A stretch of 64,000 nucleotides of DNA from Calliphora vicina (Eukaryota > Arthropoda > Insecta > Diptera > Calliphoridae): positions 99,133,302 to 99,197,301 of the forward strand of contig NC_088783.1 in the NCBI RefSeq assembly GCF_958450345.1, read 5' to 3'. This document shows, one piece after another, positions 44,836 through 56,136 of the stretch. The first letter of the stretch is position 1, and each line of letters opens with the position of its first letter. The translations under genes were made by a program, and so were the position numbers. The notes beneath the pieces were generated by a model. That model saw only the letters and a program-made list of their open reading frames with translations. It was not told where the DNA came from and made no database searches.

Positions 44836-45123
44836 AATTTCAATTAATTTTGTAAATGATTAAAAGCAAAAACAAATAGTTTGAATTTTAATTATTTTAA
44901 ACAGGTACAACAGTAATTAGATCTCGGCCCACCAAAAAGTGGATTCAAATTAATTTAAAATTTTATTTAAAAATAAAAATGACAAAAAAAATTGTTTATG
45001 GGATTTCTTAAAATAATCTTTCATATGGGCTAAGGAGTTTTAACACTGGATATGTAGAAAACCGGCATTGGTAACAAATTGTCTCCTAATAGCGAGCAAA
45101 ATTTTAAATAAATATGATATTCT

Positions 45124-45944
45124 AAGCTCGGGTTTTTGACTTGAAGATTGGAGATTAAATTATGTTCAATCTACAAATGTTGTTTTTGTGGTCGTTGTTG
45201 TTGTTGTAGCAGCATGAACAATTTTACAATATTTAATCTGGGGGTATTGCAGAACCCCCAAGGCCAAGAAATTGTGCTACTTCTGTTGGATGGGTCCATA
45301 AATCTACTGGACGTAGTGAAGTAGGGCTGCCAGCCAGCCCTACAGTTGAAAATGTGGAGGGTATCATGAGGACCCTGACCACATGCTGGGCATAAGTTAA
45401 GGACGGCACGGTCTATGCGGGACCAGAAGGCATTAAGCCTGTTGCTCCATCTTGATCTTAGTTGTGCCAGAACTACTCTTGTTTTCCGCGGCAGAATCTT
45501 CTCGGCGTCTGCTATCGGTGGTGGGCGACCTCCAAGTACGACATTCATACCGTATCCTGCTACCGCGGAATTGATGGCGTCTCTATGAATGTCGTTCAAA
45601 GCTGTCATATACGATCAACGTTCCAATGGATCCTGCACATACCCCTGTATGCTCTCCTCGTATTTTCTAAGGTCCTGTCTGATATGCCTCGGGTAGTCTT
45701 TTGGGGTCGTCGATTAGTTTGGCGTATTAATCTTTGGAAAACCTCTAAAGGTATAAACAGCTGATAAAAATATTTTATTTAAATTTGATTTTTTTCTCAA
45801 CACTCACAGCCAGCTATTGTTCATAAATTATTCACTGTTTTGATAACAAAATGTGAAATTTTTCTGACGTTTTAAACATCAAAGTGGATTAACTAATCTG
45901 GTTATTAATTGGCATTTCATCTTCAAGTCAAAAATCCGACCTGA
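45124..45944. mobile_element. TIR element split by a retrotransposon fragment
   Basis: The left arm GCTCGGGTTTTTGACTTGAA (about 45126) and the right arm (reversed GGTCGGATTTTTGACTTGAA, about 45919-45940) match over 23 bases with two differences. Nearly all of the interior is the minus-strand non-LTR fragment at 45171-45764. No target duplication was read. Confidence 0.55.
45171..45764 (-). pseudogene. Non-LTR retrotransposon ORF2 C-terminal fragment
   Basis: One open frame (45608 down to 45171) reads KILPRKTRVVLAQLRSRWSN, LNAFWSRIDRAVLNLCPACG and DTLHIFNC, the C-x2-C…H…C motif after RT in many fly non-LTR elements. It is followed by WPWGF and a Gln-rich end (LLQQQQRPQKQHL) that corresponds to the genomic 'gttgttgttgttgtagcagc' tail. 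The part from 45609 to 45764 is the same element in shifted frames. 5'-truncated, so not functional. Confidence 0.8.
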
Positions 45945-46500
45945 GGGAACAAATTTCAATTTGTATTGATATACTATGTATAATATATATAAAGAATAGG
46001 CATTTGGAATCACTTTTTCTAGGACGCCTTAATTTATTTTTGTTTAACAAGTGAATTTACTTTTCTGACATTGAAATAGTGTTAAGAAATCTGTTTAGGA
46101 TCTAGTGGGTGGTTTTGGCATCAATTGAAATATTGTTAATGCATAAATGTTAAATTCTAGGAATTTTTTTTTGGTTTGAAAGTTGAAATGCTAAAATTAA
46201 AAATTCCCCTTTAGTTAGCTAAAGTTGCTGAATAATGTTTATTTTCTGTATATTAATTCATTTATTAAACTTAAAGAATATATTTAATACACAAACGTTG
46301 TTGTTTTCTGTTTGCCTCAGCAGAAATAACAACAAATAAAATAAAACAAAATCTGGTTGTATGAAATTCGCGTAATTGCTTAACGATGAGTTAACAAAAC
46401 ACAAATACTAAAGCGATTAGCAGCAGCAAGCAACTCCACCAACACACCTCGAATATACATTTTATTTTTTTGTTAAGAAAAAAAAAAATAAATAAATGAA
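45945..46500. other. Non-coding stretch
   Basis: Nothing recognised. Confidence 0.5.
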
Positions 46501-46529
46501 ACAAAACAAAGATTATAAATAAAAATTAG

Positions 46530-46720
46530 TGTGTCTGTCTGTCTGGCCGTACATTGAGGAGAAGTAGCAAGTAACGACAGCGTCTGGTGCTGTTGCTGCT
46601 GCAGCAGCGCAACACAGTTGCTTAACAATTTAAAGCAGTCAAACGAGAAACGACGACCAAACAGGCACAGAGTTAAAGCTAAAACTACAAACTAACCAGT
46701 CATTCATTGATTTGGCCAAC
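46530..46720 (-). promoter_or_regulatory. GC-richer island, possible leader exon or promoter
   Basis: Contains 'gtctgtctgtctggccgtac', 'ctgttgctgctgcagcagcg' and 'cagtcaaacgagaaacgacg'. Read on the minus strand it resembles a fly 5' UTR (tcgtcgtttctcgtttgactg). It might be the true Tis11 start region, 9 kb upstream of the coding exon, or belong to another transcript. No TATA box seen; assignment is a guess. Confidence 0.25.
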
Positions 46721-47371
46721 AAAGTAACCAATCTAACCACTGAAACCAGAAACAAATCTTAGGACAGGCATAACAAATAAACAAATACATAAACCAGTGA
46801 GTGAACTAACCAACCAACCAGCCAGCCATGCAGATACTTTGTTTTTACTTAAATTTTTTTGTTAGCCATTTATACTCGCGTAATATTTGCCACTATTGCC
46901 CACTGCCTACACTACTCTTTAGACTGACGACTGTGTTGCCACATATTGATTCTCTATTAAAATATCGGACATTTTTCTGATATTTCCATTCCGCCAAAGA
47001 ATAACAATAAATATGTAATCTAGTGACATGTCATGTCAGCTGTAACAACAGTAAGCTTCTTCCCCAGAAAATAACATTCGGCGTCATTTGTATTTCAATA
47101 CATTTCATTCTATGATTTAATCATCTGGAAATCTGGAGATTTTAGTCCAATATTTCATATTACTGCAATACAAGGGAAAGAACGATATCGGGAATGTAAT
47201 CAAAATCGGAAGAGTTTTCAACGTACCCGTGAGAAATAACCGGTACTTTTGGCAAATTTGACTAGATTTGTCAGTAACATATCACTGAGATAATGTTGAA
47301 CAGATCCTGCCGCCACTTCGTCTACATAAATTCTGTAATAGTTGTTAGGTGGGTAACCTACACGTACCTAC
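46721..47371. other. Non-coding, holds half of a diverged direct repeat
   Basis: The words 'aatgtaatcaaaatcggaagag' (about 47195) and 'ttaggtgggtaacctacac' (about 47345) recur as 'aatgtaatcagaaccgaaagag' (about 47780) and 'ttaggtgggtaaccatag' (about 47825). They are two copies of an unknown repeat. The hAT-like MITE inserted in the first. Confidence 0.5.
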
Positions 47372-47645
47372 TAGAGTGTCCGTCAAATTTGAAAAACTGG
47401 TTTCCGGTTTAACCGAAAAAGTGTGTTTTTTATTTTCTATAAAATAAATCAATATTTTTAAAAATTGTATCAAAGTTTTCCATAAATATGTTTGATTGAG
47501 CTTTAGAAATATATTTCATTAAAACCGGTTAACCGTCTTACAAAAACCGGTTTGTCTAAAAACCGAAAAGTTAAAAAAACCGAAACCGGTGAAGTTTACA
47601 AAGATGAAAAAACCGGGTGACCGTTTTTCGGTTTCGGATACTCTT
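47372..47645. mobile_element. ACCGGTT hAT-like MITE, copy 2, perfect 8-bp TSD
   Basis: Starts TAGAGTGTCCGTCAAATTTG and ends CGGTTTCGGATACTCTT. Perfect direct copies of gtacctac flank it (47364-47371, 47646-47653). An 8-bp duplication plus a TAGAG-type end identifies hAT. At 274 bp it is a miniature with ACCGGTT/AACCGGT words near both ends. Confidence 0.85.
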
Positions 47646-47929
47646 GTACCTACATATGCCAAATATACAGTACCCAGTTAACATTCCTTTCCAAGACCAT
47701 TTTAAATATTATACAAGTGATAATTGTACACTACTTTAGTTCCGTCTTTTTGCAAGACAAGGTAAATAAAGATTTTCAAAATGTAATCAGAACCGAAAGA
47801 GTTCTCAAACATCGATAATGGTATTTAGGTGGGTAACCATAGTTACCTAATAGAGTTTTTACCAAAAGTCAAGAGAGTAGACCACCTGAGTTCTGTCTCT
47901 TTTGACTCCCATCCATCAATCATATTCGA

Positions 47930-48105
47930 TACCGCCAAAAATGTTAATAATTATCAATTTTATAATTAACAAAATAAAACAAACACAAACTGCGAAGCGT
48001 TTTGCTTGTCTGCAGATACACCCAGAGTCTCTGGCGGGAATCGAACCCGCAACCCTCAGATTAGTTCAGCACACTATCGACTGGTCTATCGGGGCACCAT
48101 ATGGG
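47930..48105 (-). mobile_element. tRNA-related SINE-like sequence
   Basis: On the minus strand 'gccccgatagaccagtcgat' leads to a perfect B box (GGTTCGATTCC, 48047-48037) in a 5-bp T-arm (GCGGG/CCCGC). The A box has two mismatches and the acceptor halves do not pair, so it is not a working tRNA gene. Body and A/T tail run down to about 47930. It differs from the sequence at 34572. Confidence 0.5.
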
Positions 48106-48849
48106 CATGTTTGCTGAATATTTTGCCATCAAAAACTCATTTTCATGTAAATCTAAAATAGAGGGTATTGAATAATGTAATCGATGTGATTTTTGGAAGG
48201 TTCGGCTCGCCGTCAGATGGGTAGGTTTGGTTCATGAGTCACATAGGTGATTCTTCTTCATGATCTTAAGTAGTTACATTTTGGCTTTCATAAGGAGTGT
48301 TATGAAATAACTAACGGACTCTGTTATTAAAGCTTGGTGATCACTAGAATTCAAACATTCAGTTGTGATTTCTGTTACTCTATTTATTCTGCAGGATTAA
48401 ATGATGATTTATTTCAAAACAATTTTTATACTCAACATCAAAAACATATCAAAATATTTGTCGCAGAACCACATAAGAATATATGTATATTCTCCTGTTG
48501 AAAACACTATACGTCCTGTTGAAAACACTATACGCTCAAACGAAAGATGTTATCTGGCTGATATTTTCCACAAATACACTTTGTTGATTTGGTATTGAAA
48601 ATGGGCAATATCGGTCAATGATTTCACATATCCCCACAGAAAAGTCATACATGTAATCCTGATAACATTTTTCTAATGTACATAATCCCCATACAAGGTA
48701 CCCCTCAGAAAATTAATTGAACATTCATAATTGTCATATAATAATTAATATCATGGTGAAATTGTACATAAACAAGTATTATATATGAACCTAAATCATT
48801 CTACCAACTTTTGTGTGGATCGGTCCATAATAATACCCTACCACACATA
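48106..48849. other. Non-coding stretch
   Basis: A 15-base tandem word 'cctgttgaaaacactatacg' occurs twice near 48495-48535. Otherwise unrecognised. Confidence 0.4.
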
Positions 48850-49177
48850 TTGGCAATTCCATATCATCGTACATGACATTTCTACGCCTATAGAGTGGAA
48901 TAGATTTTGCAAAAATAAGAGTATCTGAAAAACTATATTTCAAAATAATAAAAAATTTCTTCGAAACTTTGATGTCCAAAATATCGAACGAAATAATATA
49001 GTCAGTTTAAACTATTATTTTTGCCAATAAAATGTTGTAATAAGCTCAAAATACTTACACATAGTAATATTTTAGTGTTTTCTCCTATTCAAAGCATCTT
49101 GAATAGGAAAAACCCTTGAAAAGTTTCAAGGGTTTTTGGGTTTTCTGTCGTGGTAGTCATTATCGTGGAATTGCCCA
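48850..49177. mobile_element. TGGGCAATTC TIR family, short copy
   Basis: Starts TTGGCAATTCCATATCATCG and ends GTGGAATTGCCCA, with TA on both outer sides. It shares both ends and inner text ('acgcctatagagtgg', 'gtcgtggtagtcatt') with the 789-bp copy at 52053-52841 and lacks its middle. It is a 328-bp deletion derivative. TA flanks suggest Tc1/mariner-type. Confidence 0.8.
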
Positions 49178-49429
49178 TATTAAAAATATGTATGTATCAA
49201 CACCCACATGTTGATGGTGGGTATAGAAGATTTGGTACATCAGTATATAATACTATTACTTGTTCCTTGCGTATGCAACAGAATGATTGTGTAGATGTAC
49301 GAAGGTATTACATATTGTCGAAATTGTAATGCTGTCAATTAACTAAAAACGCTGTAGCTACATTAATAGGAGTTACATTTTTTTAGAGAACTAATAATAC
49401 AGCAGCAATTTGCCGCACAGTCACATACA

Positions 49430-49760
49430 TATTTACAACTGTCAGTCTGTCCGTCTGTCAGACTGACTGTTGATCGAGATAATTCGTTCGTTTGTTCGTT
49501 CATTTCAATCATTCGTTTATTTGTTCGTTTATTCAAGTCGTTTGGCAAGTTTGTAAGTGTTTGTGAATTCGTTGTTGCGTCAGTTAAAATATACGTTACG
49601 TTTTTGTGATTGCGAATAATCGAGATTTAAAATTGGAAAAAAACAAAATCAAAAAAAGTTGCTAATACTAAAACGGCTGGCTGCTGCTGTTGCTGTTTAT
49701 TACTGCTGCTGCCTGCCGTTTTTCTCGTTGTTGATGTTGATGATGTAGTATGTGGTAGTA
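49430..49760 (+). promoter_or_regulatory. Leader-like island with CTG repeats
   Basis: Contains 'gtcagtctgtccgtctgtcag', an imperfect hairpin with the following 'actgactg', then repeated 'tcgttcgttt', an initiator-like TCAGTT near 49580, and CTG-rich 'ctgctgctgttgctg'. This is what fly 5' UTRs often look like on the plus strand. No coding exon follows within the window, so it cannot be tied to a gene. Confidence 0.25.
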
Positions 49761-49865
49761 TTTTATATATATTTTTTGTTTGTTTGTTTTGTTTTTATTT
49801 TATTTTAAATTTTTATTTATACCATTTAGTTCCTGTTCCACTTAAAGACGTAAGCAAAAACAACA

Positions 49866-49916
49866 ATCTACGTACATACATACATAGATACATATGTATG
49901 TATGTATGTATGTAGC
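49866..49916. repeat. CATA/TATG microsatellite
   Basis: 'acatacatacatagatacat' followed by 'atgtatgtatgtatgtatgt' makes an inverted pair of tetranucleotide repeats. Similar tracts lie at 50076-50100, 53808-53833 and 59815-59832. Confidence 0.85.
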
Positions 49917-50166
49917 TGCAAGCGTGTTTGGTGGTTTTGCTACCATTTTATGTGCAATATTGTTGTAAATGCATACACGCTCATACTCACACACATACTT
50001 ACATATATATCTCACTCATACATAACAGTGCTGTTACATTTTATAAAAATAAATCTGATTCAATATGAGTTGCTGTACATACATACATACATATGTACAT
50101 GTAGATAGTTACATATAGTGTTGGAAAATATAATAGGGAAGAGGAAAAATTTCTGAATTTTCTTAA

Positions 50167-50499
50167 ATATGTACATTTGCTGCCACAACGTCATAATTCA
50201 AAAATTACATTTTACTACATATTTCTTAAAAAAAATTTCAACAAATCATGCGATTTCAGAAACAAAACCTGATTTAAATAGTAGATATTAATATCTTTCT
50301 AATCAGTTTTTAACCAAAATATTTACTTGTCAAATATACGAGAAAACATGAATTTTAAGTTTGACGTTTAATTGACTTTTTTTAAAACTGATAAAACTAT
50401 ATGAAAGACTAAAGAACGGTGCATATTTTGTATTACTCAGTTCAAAACACCCGGATTTTGAGTTATGACATTGTTGCAGCAAATGAGCGATATGTATAT
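50167..50499. mobile_element. TTAA-flanked TIR element, 333 bp
   Basis: Inner arms TTTGCTGCCACAACGTCATA (about 50176) and its near reverse complement (about 50462-50485) are well matched. The ends reach TTAA on both sides (50163-50166, 50500-50503). TTAA fits piggyBac, but in such AT-rich DNA it could be chance. No coding. Confidence 0.55.
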
Positions 50500-50503
50500 T
50501 TAA

Positions 50504-52052
50504 AGACTTGAAAATGCTATTATTTTTCTAATATTGAATAAATAAAAATAACCGAATCGAATCGTTTTATAAGTTCTTTTCCATTTTTCTCGATAAAAAT
50601 TGTATTTTTAAATCTTTTGATAATTTGTGCAAATTTTATTCTAAATGACATGAATTTAAATAATTTCGGAAACTAGGTATGTCTCGATTATTTTTTACAA
50701 ATAAAATATTATTTAAAAAGATAACTACAAACATGTAGACAGATTACAATACCACGCCATTTAACAAATTATATCACTGCAGGTGCCAATGAAATATGTA
50801 GCTTGTTTTTGAAAAAGTTTACAACATTTCACTTAGAAGTAATTGTTGCTATTAATTTTTTTTTCAACACTGTACATACATACATACTTGGGTAAATGCA
50901 GCAGCTACATCCATACACATGCAAAGAATTGTAAGTTTAAGTTTTAACATTTCATAGATTAGTGTCATTGTAAGTGCAAGTAGTTCGAGAAATGTAGTTT
51001 ATGTCTTTGCGTCAATGCAAGTGAACTTTTTTTTCCTTCTTCATTTTACTTTTTCTTCGTAACCATGTTAAACACTTCCCAACAATTCAAATATTGAAAG
51101 GAAAAGTAGATTTAGTGTAAAGATTATTAATAATGTAATCATTAGAGTTAAAAAACAAAACAACAATGAAAATGTACTTGATTTTATTTCTTTCACGAAC
51201 TTTTTTAATTAGTTAATAATGACATAATTTAAAGATATTTTTTGTTTTAAATAAATAGGCCAAGACAAGAATAAGTTTTATTCTATATAAATTTATAACC
51301 CAAACTTTTCTCGGTCTTAAAAAATATTCATATTAATGTAGGTATTCATTTTGTTTTAAACAATTGTCTCCAGTAATATTAGCTGGGGAATTCACACAAA
51401 CCGAATTCTAGTTTAAAGCAATAATTTATAAATACAGTAGGGTTCCTAGTCGGGAAAAATTTCCTGGGAATTCCCATAATTCAATTACAGTACGGGCTCG
51501 ATTTGTGCAACTACCTATTATTGCAACTGACCGATTAGCGCAACAGCCTATTTTTTAACATTAGAGTCTTTATAACTGCAACTTTTTTCAAAAAACAGAC
51601 TTTATTTTTTTTTCATATGTAATATTATTCAGAAGTTATTCTATTCTCTTCTCTATTTATTCTGGTTGTTTTTTTAATCAGAAGCGTAATTCAAAACTAT
51701 TTGCCAAATCATAGGCACCTAAAAAATACTTTCACGACGACATGTCGCGACACTGCTCTCATAAAGAATTTTGGCTGTTTATTCACGTTTTAATATTTTT
51801 CACACCAACTAAAAGTTTATTGTTACAACAGAAAAATTCGATTTTTACAAAATTAGGTCCTCTGTGTGCCAGAAAACATAGCATATTTTATTTAAAACAG
51901 CAAAATAACGTTTCTAAGGATATTCATCTGGGATGAAAATCGATTTCGAAATTGAAAAAACGATGACGATTTCTTCAACATCGATATGGACAAAAATAGA
52001 GATAGATCAAAGGATATATTATTCAGGCAAAAAACACACACATATGTATATA
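50504..52052. other. Non-coding stretch
   Basis: At 51490-51600 'cagtacgggctcgatttgtg' followed by repeated 'gcaact' words looks like one end of a TA-type element (TACAGT start), but no partner end was found. The rest is unrecognised. Confidence 0.4.
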
Positions 52053-52841
52053 TGGGCAATTCAATGTCATCGTACGTGACATTTGTACGCCTATAGAGTG
52101 GTATAGATTTTGCATAAATAAGAGTATCTGAAAAATAATTTGATCTTTATGTTCCATTCAGAGGGTACTATATTTGAAAATAATAATAAAAAGTTCTTTC
52201 GAAACATTGTTGTCCAAAATATCGAGCGAAATAAGGGTATATCGTACGTGACATAAAACGGAAGTCATTTTGAGTTACACGTAGAAATATACGAAAATTT
52301 GCGAATCGTGAGAGGCGTTATGTTTTCTTTTAATTTCTTACACTAAACGAAATATTTTTCCTTTACAATCCGTCATATTTAAATAAAAACAATCTTTGGA
52401 TGATTTTATAATAAATAAAATTTAATATCGTATGTGACATACCGTACGTGACAGATTTTTCTCTTATAATAAAACAATATATATTCTGTAAATATACATA
52501 TGTATACAAAAACTAAAAAAATTAATAGAAAATATACATTCGGTTTCAATAAACAATTTGATAATAAAAAAAAAAAAAATAAGAGTCAAATTCATTTCAC
52601 ACTATATGCTAATTGGGAGCTTAGTTTTCGCCGCAATTTTAGCCTAAAACATACCAATTCAATTAAAAAATAAATAAAGTCAGTTTAAACTATTATTTTT
52701 GCCATTAAAATGTTGTAATAAGCTCTAAATACTTTCACATAGTTATATTTTAGTGTTTTCTCATATTCAAATCATCTTGAAAAAGAGTTTCAAGGGTTTT
52801 TGGTTTTTCGGTCGTGGTAGTCATTCTCGTGGAATTGCCCA
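52053..52841. mobile_element. TGGGCAATTC TIR family, long copy with CGTACGTGACA repeats
   Basis: Starts TGGGCAATTCAATGTCATCG and ends CGTGGAATTGCCCA, with TA on both outer sides (52051-52052, 52842-52843). The word CGTACGTGACA (or with one change) occurs at about 52070, 52241, 52431 and 52449. This repeat within the element may be a protein-binding site. No transposase found. Confidence 0.8.
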
Positions 52842-53620
52842 TATGAAATTTTAGTATAATGTGAAAGACATTTGAAAGGTTCATTCAATATTGTATCTGA
52901 GATTATCGTGTAAGTCCAAAAATATTCAAATTTATGGCCAAAATATTTTTTTTTTTAATTTTTACATATATGTACCTAATTATTTCTAATAAAATTTCAC
53001 CGAAACTTTTATCGAAATTTAATCGAGTTCGAATTTTAATGCACCGAAATATGTTCCTGTAAATTATTAGCTATTATTTCGTTCTAATCTGTAAATATGC
53101 GGTTAAACCCACTCAAAAGCAATTAAATTCCCATTATTAAAACCACTCTAACTATTTTATTGAACTTACGCAATCTTATTTTTAAGAATTACGTTAATAA
53201 TAATAAATTCAAATGTATGTAAATCTAACAAAGTGTTTAAATAAAAAATTTGACTTGTCAAACGTGCTTAAGTTTTTTTTTTTAATTTGTTTTGTTTTGT
53301 TGGGGTTTGTTTGTTTTTGCTGTTATTGCTTTTATATATTTTGTGACGTATTTTGTTAAGCTCATGATATTTTTACTACAATACTTCATAAACAAATGTC
53401 ACTACGCTGAAACAAAACAAAAAATATTTCAGTTCCTTCAATGTTAGGGCGATTAAATTATCCCAAATTTTGTGAAAGAAAAGGAACTCGTTTATGATAT
53501 TTTCATCAATATCAATTTATACAAGTCTAGGCGTTTTCAATCAGTTGTAAATGTAGTAGATACATATGTATGTATATTTACACAATAAATCTAAATTTCA
53601 AAACAACTAAAAACTTATTA
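52842..53620. other. Non-coding AT-rich stretch
   Basis: Nothing recognised. Confidence 0.5.
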
Positions 53621-53627
53621 GAAACTG

Positions 53628-53715
53628 ATATATATAACCGGTTTGTCGAATAACTCGAAAACCGTTCTTTTGTAAAAACCGATTATGGTTTCTCGAATAA
53701 TTCGAAAACCGGCCT
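53628..53715. repeat. CGAATAATTCGAAAACCGG palindrome fragment
   Basis: 'ccggtttgtcgaataactcg' and 'tcgaataattcgaaaaccgg' are the same inverted words found at both ends of the element at 55206-56068. It looks like a solitary end region of that family. Confidence 0.55.
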
Positions 53716-54447
53716 ACGCCAGGGATAAAACATAATCAGTTATTTACCTCAAGATACCATAAATGTCAACAAAGTTCATAAAAATTATCAAAAAATAAAC
53801 AAAACCAAATACATACATACATACATACATATGTAGCTAATCAGATTGCAACACAGAGAGAAAATACATAACATAGTACATATTATAATACAAATAGCAT
53901 GTTCTCTATACGCCGATCACTTATGTATTTATACCCGTAGTTTTGAAAACATTTATCACTTCTAAACAAATATTCTAAAAACAAACTACGAGTACATCCA
54001 TCCATCCATATTTTCGATAATTTCCATAAATAATTCGATTACATTTCAATGCTTATCGCAAACGAAAAACAAAAAAGAGATTGAGCAGTAAGTAGTTGAT
54101 CGCTTATCAAATTTCTTTACGGTCACAGCTAAACAACAACAAAAACAATGTTGTAATTTTCAATATACAATATTATCAGTCATTGTGATTCAATTAAAAA
54201 AAAACCTAAGTACGTGCATTTCTTTAAATAAAACTCCAACTCATTAACAAAGTCATTTAATAAGACACAAACAAATAAAAAACATACACAGTTTTAAATG
54301 GTTAGAGGAAATTGAAGAATTATTATCAATAACTTTTTTTTTAGAACAATTGTAATGTAATGAACAACAATTATAAAAATGTTTAATAAAAATTATGGTG
54401 TATTATACATTGCGTGTCATAACTTTAAATACATTTGGTCGATTCAT
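53716..54447. other. Non-coding stretch with CATA microsatellite
   Basis: CATA repeat at 53808-53833. No coding pattern. Confidence 0.5.
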
Positions 54448-54654
54448 CATGTCATACGACATGTATTTTCATAATGTTCTTATATTTCACAATGGTTTGA
54501 AAATGTAGTTATTGTCCTAAAATAATACTTCTCTGTATCATCGTAACCAACCGCAGAGATCTGCGTCGATCGCCTAAGAGTCGGTTAAGCCGAGCCGCCG
54601 CCGAATCGTGAAATATTAAAACATTATGACAATATGACATGATAGGATACCGTG
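54448..54654. mobile_element. CATGTCATAATGT-type MITE, copy 2
   Basis: Homologous to 34335-34541: the same 'tcctaaaataatact', 'cgtaaccaacc' and 'cctaagagtcggttaagccg' core, and inverted ends (…CATGTCATA / …TGACATGAT). The left arm has an added 15-base segment. The core has higher GC than the flanks and is better kept than the arms. Confidence 0.7.
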
Positions 54655-55025
54655 AGATTTACCAATTATATTTTTCCATGTTTCTTAGTATTATTTCTTG
54701 ATCTTATTGCATTTGATTTTCCAAGCAAGTCATAATTACGGAATTACCTCGGTACTTTGGAACCCTTATTGCGGTTTGCGTAGGCATTAAGGAAGATTTT
54801 CTCATTTGGTGATTATCTTTTTTCCCAACGAAAATCTGCAGATTAAAGAAATTTGGTTTTCTTAATGTCTCATTTGCTTCAATTCTGTCGCAAAGCTAAT
54901 CGTCGTACAGATAAATGCAATCAGCTGACTGCAGTTCATAGTTATTATGTGTTTGTGTTTATGTAAACGAAATTAAATAGATTTTATAACAAAAACAGTT
55001 TAATAGAGGAATTAACATTAATTTG

Positions 55026-55160
55026 ATGGAGGATGAACTCGAAGAACATGAGTTCCAAGTGAATGCTGAAAGAGTTTATCATGCCAGGCCTAACTACCTG
55101 GCAGACATGAAGAATAGTGAATTTTTCAAAAGATTCCGGATGGCCACATTAAACAACTGA
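55026..55160 (+). pseudogene. Harbinger-type transposase N-terminal relic
   Basis: Reads MEDELEEHEFQVNAERVYHA, then the motif FFKRFRMATLNN and a stop. The ---F-KRFRM- motif is usual at the start of the DDE region in PIF/Harbinger transposases. Nothing of the catalytic part remains between here and the nested element. Confidence 0.55.
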
Positions 55161-55205
55161 TTTATGTAAACATGTTGTCACTTGAAGGCAGGGTTCCCAA
55201 CTATC

Positions 55206-56068
55206 TAGAGTTGTCAAACCGGTTTTCAAATTATTCGAAAAACCGTTTTTTTTTAAATTTTCCGGTTTTTTTAAACCGGTTTTTATAAAAGAACGGCTTT
55301 GGAGTTATTCGATAAACCGGTTTTTTTGTCTCGAATTATTCGACAAAATCGAATATTTTTTAAAATTTATTTTAAGATTAGAAGTAAATCCCAACAACAG
55401 AACATCATGCAAAATGTTCTTCTCCTTAACCCGACATTACCTCTAGCATCTACAAACACAAGAGACTTGCGCAACTAAATTGCCTAGTGTGAAAGGGGTC
55501 AAACCAATGTAAGCAAACTTTAACAGATAGAAGTCAAAAAACATATCGAGCAAAAAATAATCTGGCTTTTTAACGTAAATAAATTCACCATGTTATACAT
55601 TATGTAGTAACACTTTTTAATAGACTTTTTGGTCAGAACTAAATGAAAGTTCATCAAATCATATATTGAAGCTCAGTTTAACATTAAAAGATGTTCAAAA
55701 TCCGCACAAAGGAACTAATATTGCAAGAACTAGCGACTTAAAACTAGATTTTAATTATTGGGATAAATTTTCAAAAATATTGAATTAAATCTTTTATACA
55801 ATGCAATTTTAACAGTTAATGTGTAAATTTAAATTATGTGTTAAATTAATATTAATATTTGAAAGACTGAACGATTTTTAAATTTGTTTTAATAAAAAAA
55901 ATTAAGCTTAATTTATACCTAAATTCTTAAATTGACAAAAAAGGCTAAAAACCGCTTATTCAAACCGGTTTTTGATAGAAAAAACCGAAAACCGGTTTTT
56001 AAAAATTACGCTTTTTCGAATTATTCGAAAACCGGTTTTTTGAATATGTCGAATATTTGACAACTATA
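55206..56068. mobile_element. Nested ACCGG/CGAATAATTCG element
   Basis: Starts TAGAGTTGTCAAACCGG and ends TTTGACAACTATA (reversed TATAGTTGTCAAA). Both ends carry arrays of 'aaaccggttttt' and 'ttcgaataattcgaaaaccg'. The flanking 8-mers (caactatc, caggtatt) agree at 5 of 8, so a worn hAT duplication is possible. The 600-bp middle has no recognised transposase. Confidence 0.65.
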
Positions 56069-56136
56069 CAGGTATTGCCTGTAATGTTTTTTGTCAGCGG
56101 AAAAAAGATAATCACCTAATGAGAAAACGGCCCTTA

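Larger units (their letters stand above)
54790..56133 (+). mobile_element. PIF/Harbinger relic with TTA flanks
   Basis: The left arm ATTTTCTCATTTGGTGATTA continues to 'tcttttttcc'. The right arm is its near reverse complement, ending in GAGAAAACGGCCC. TTA occurs outside both ends (54787-54789, 56134-56136), the Harbinger target size. The transposase start lies at 55026. An unrelated ACCGG-type element is nested at 55206-56068, so this host copy is older. Confidence 0.75.

Noticed and set aside
47902..48117. Small protein with an 'AGIEPATLR' stretch
   Set aside because: That peptide is a well-known false translation of tRNA-like T-arm sequence; the minus strand carries the SINE-like element.
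49866..50100. CRISPR-like regularly spaced repeats
   Set aside because: They are CATA/TATG microsatellites; no spacers, and the DNA is eukaryotic.
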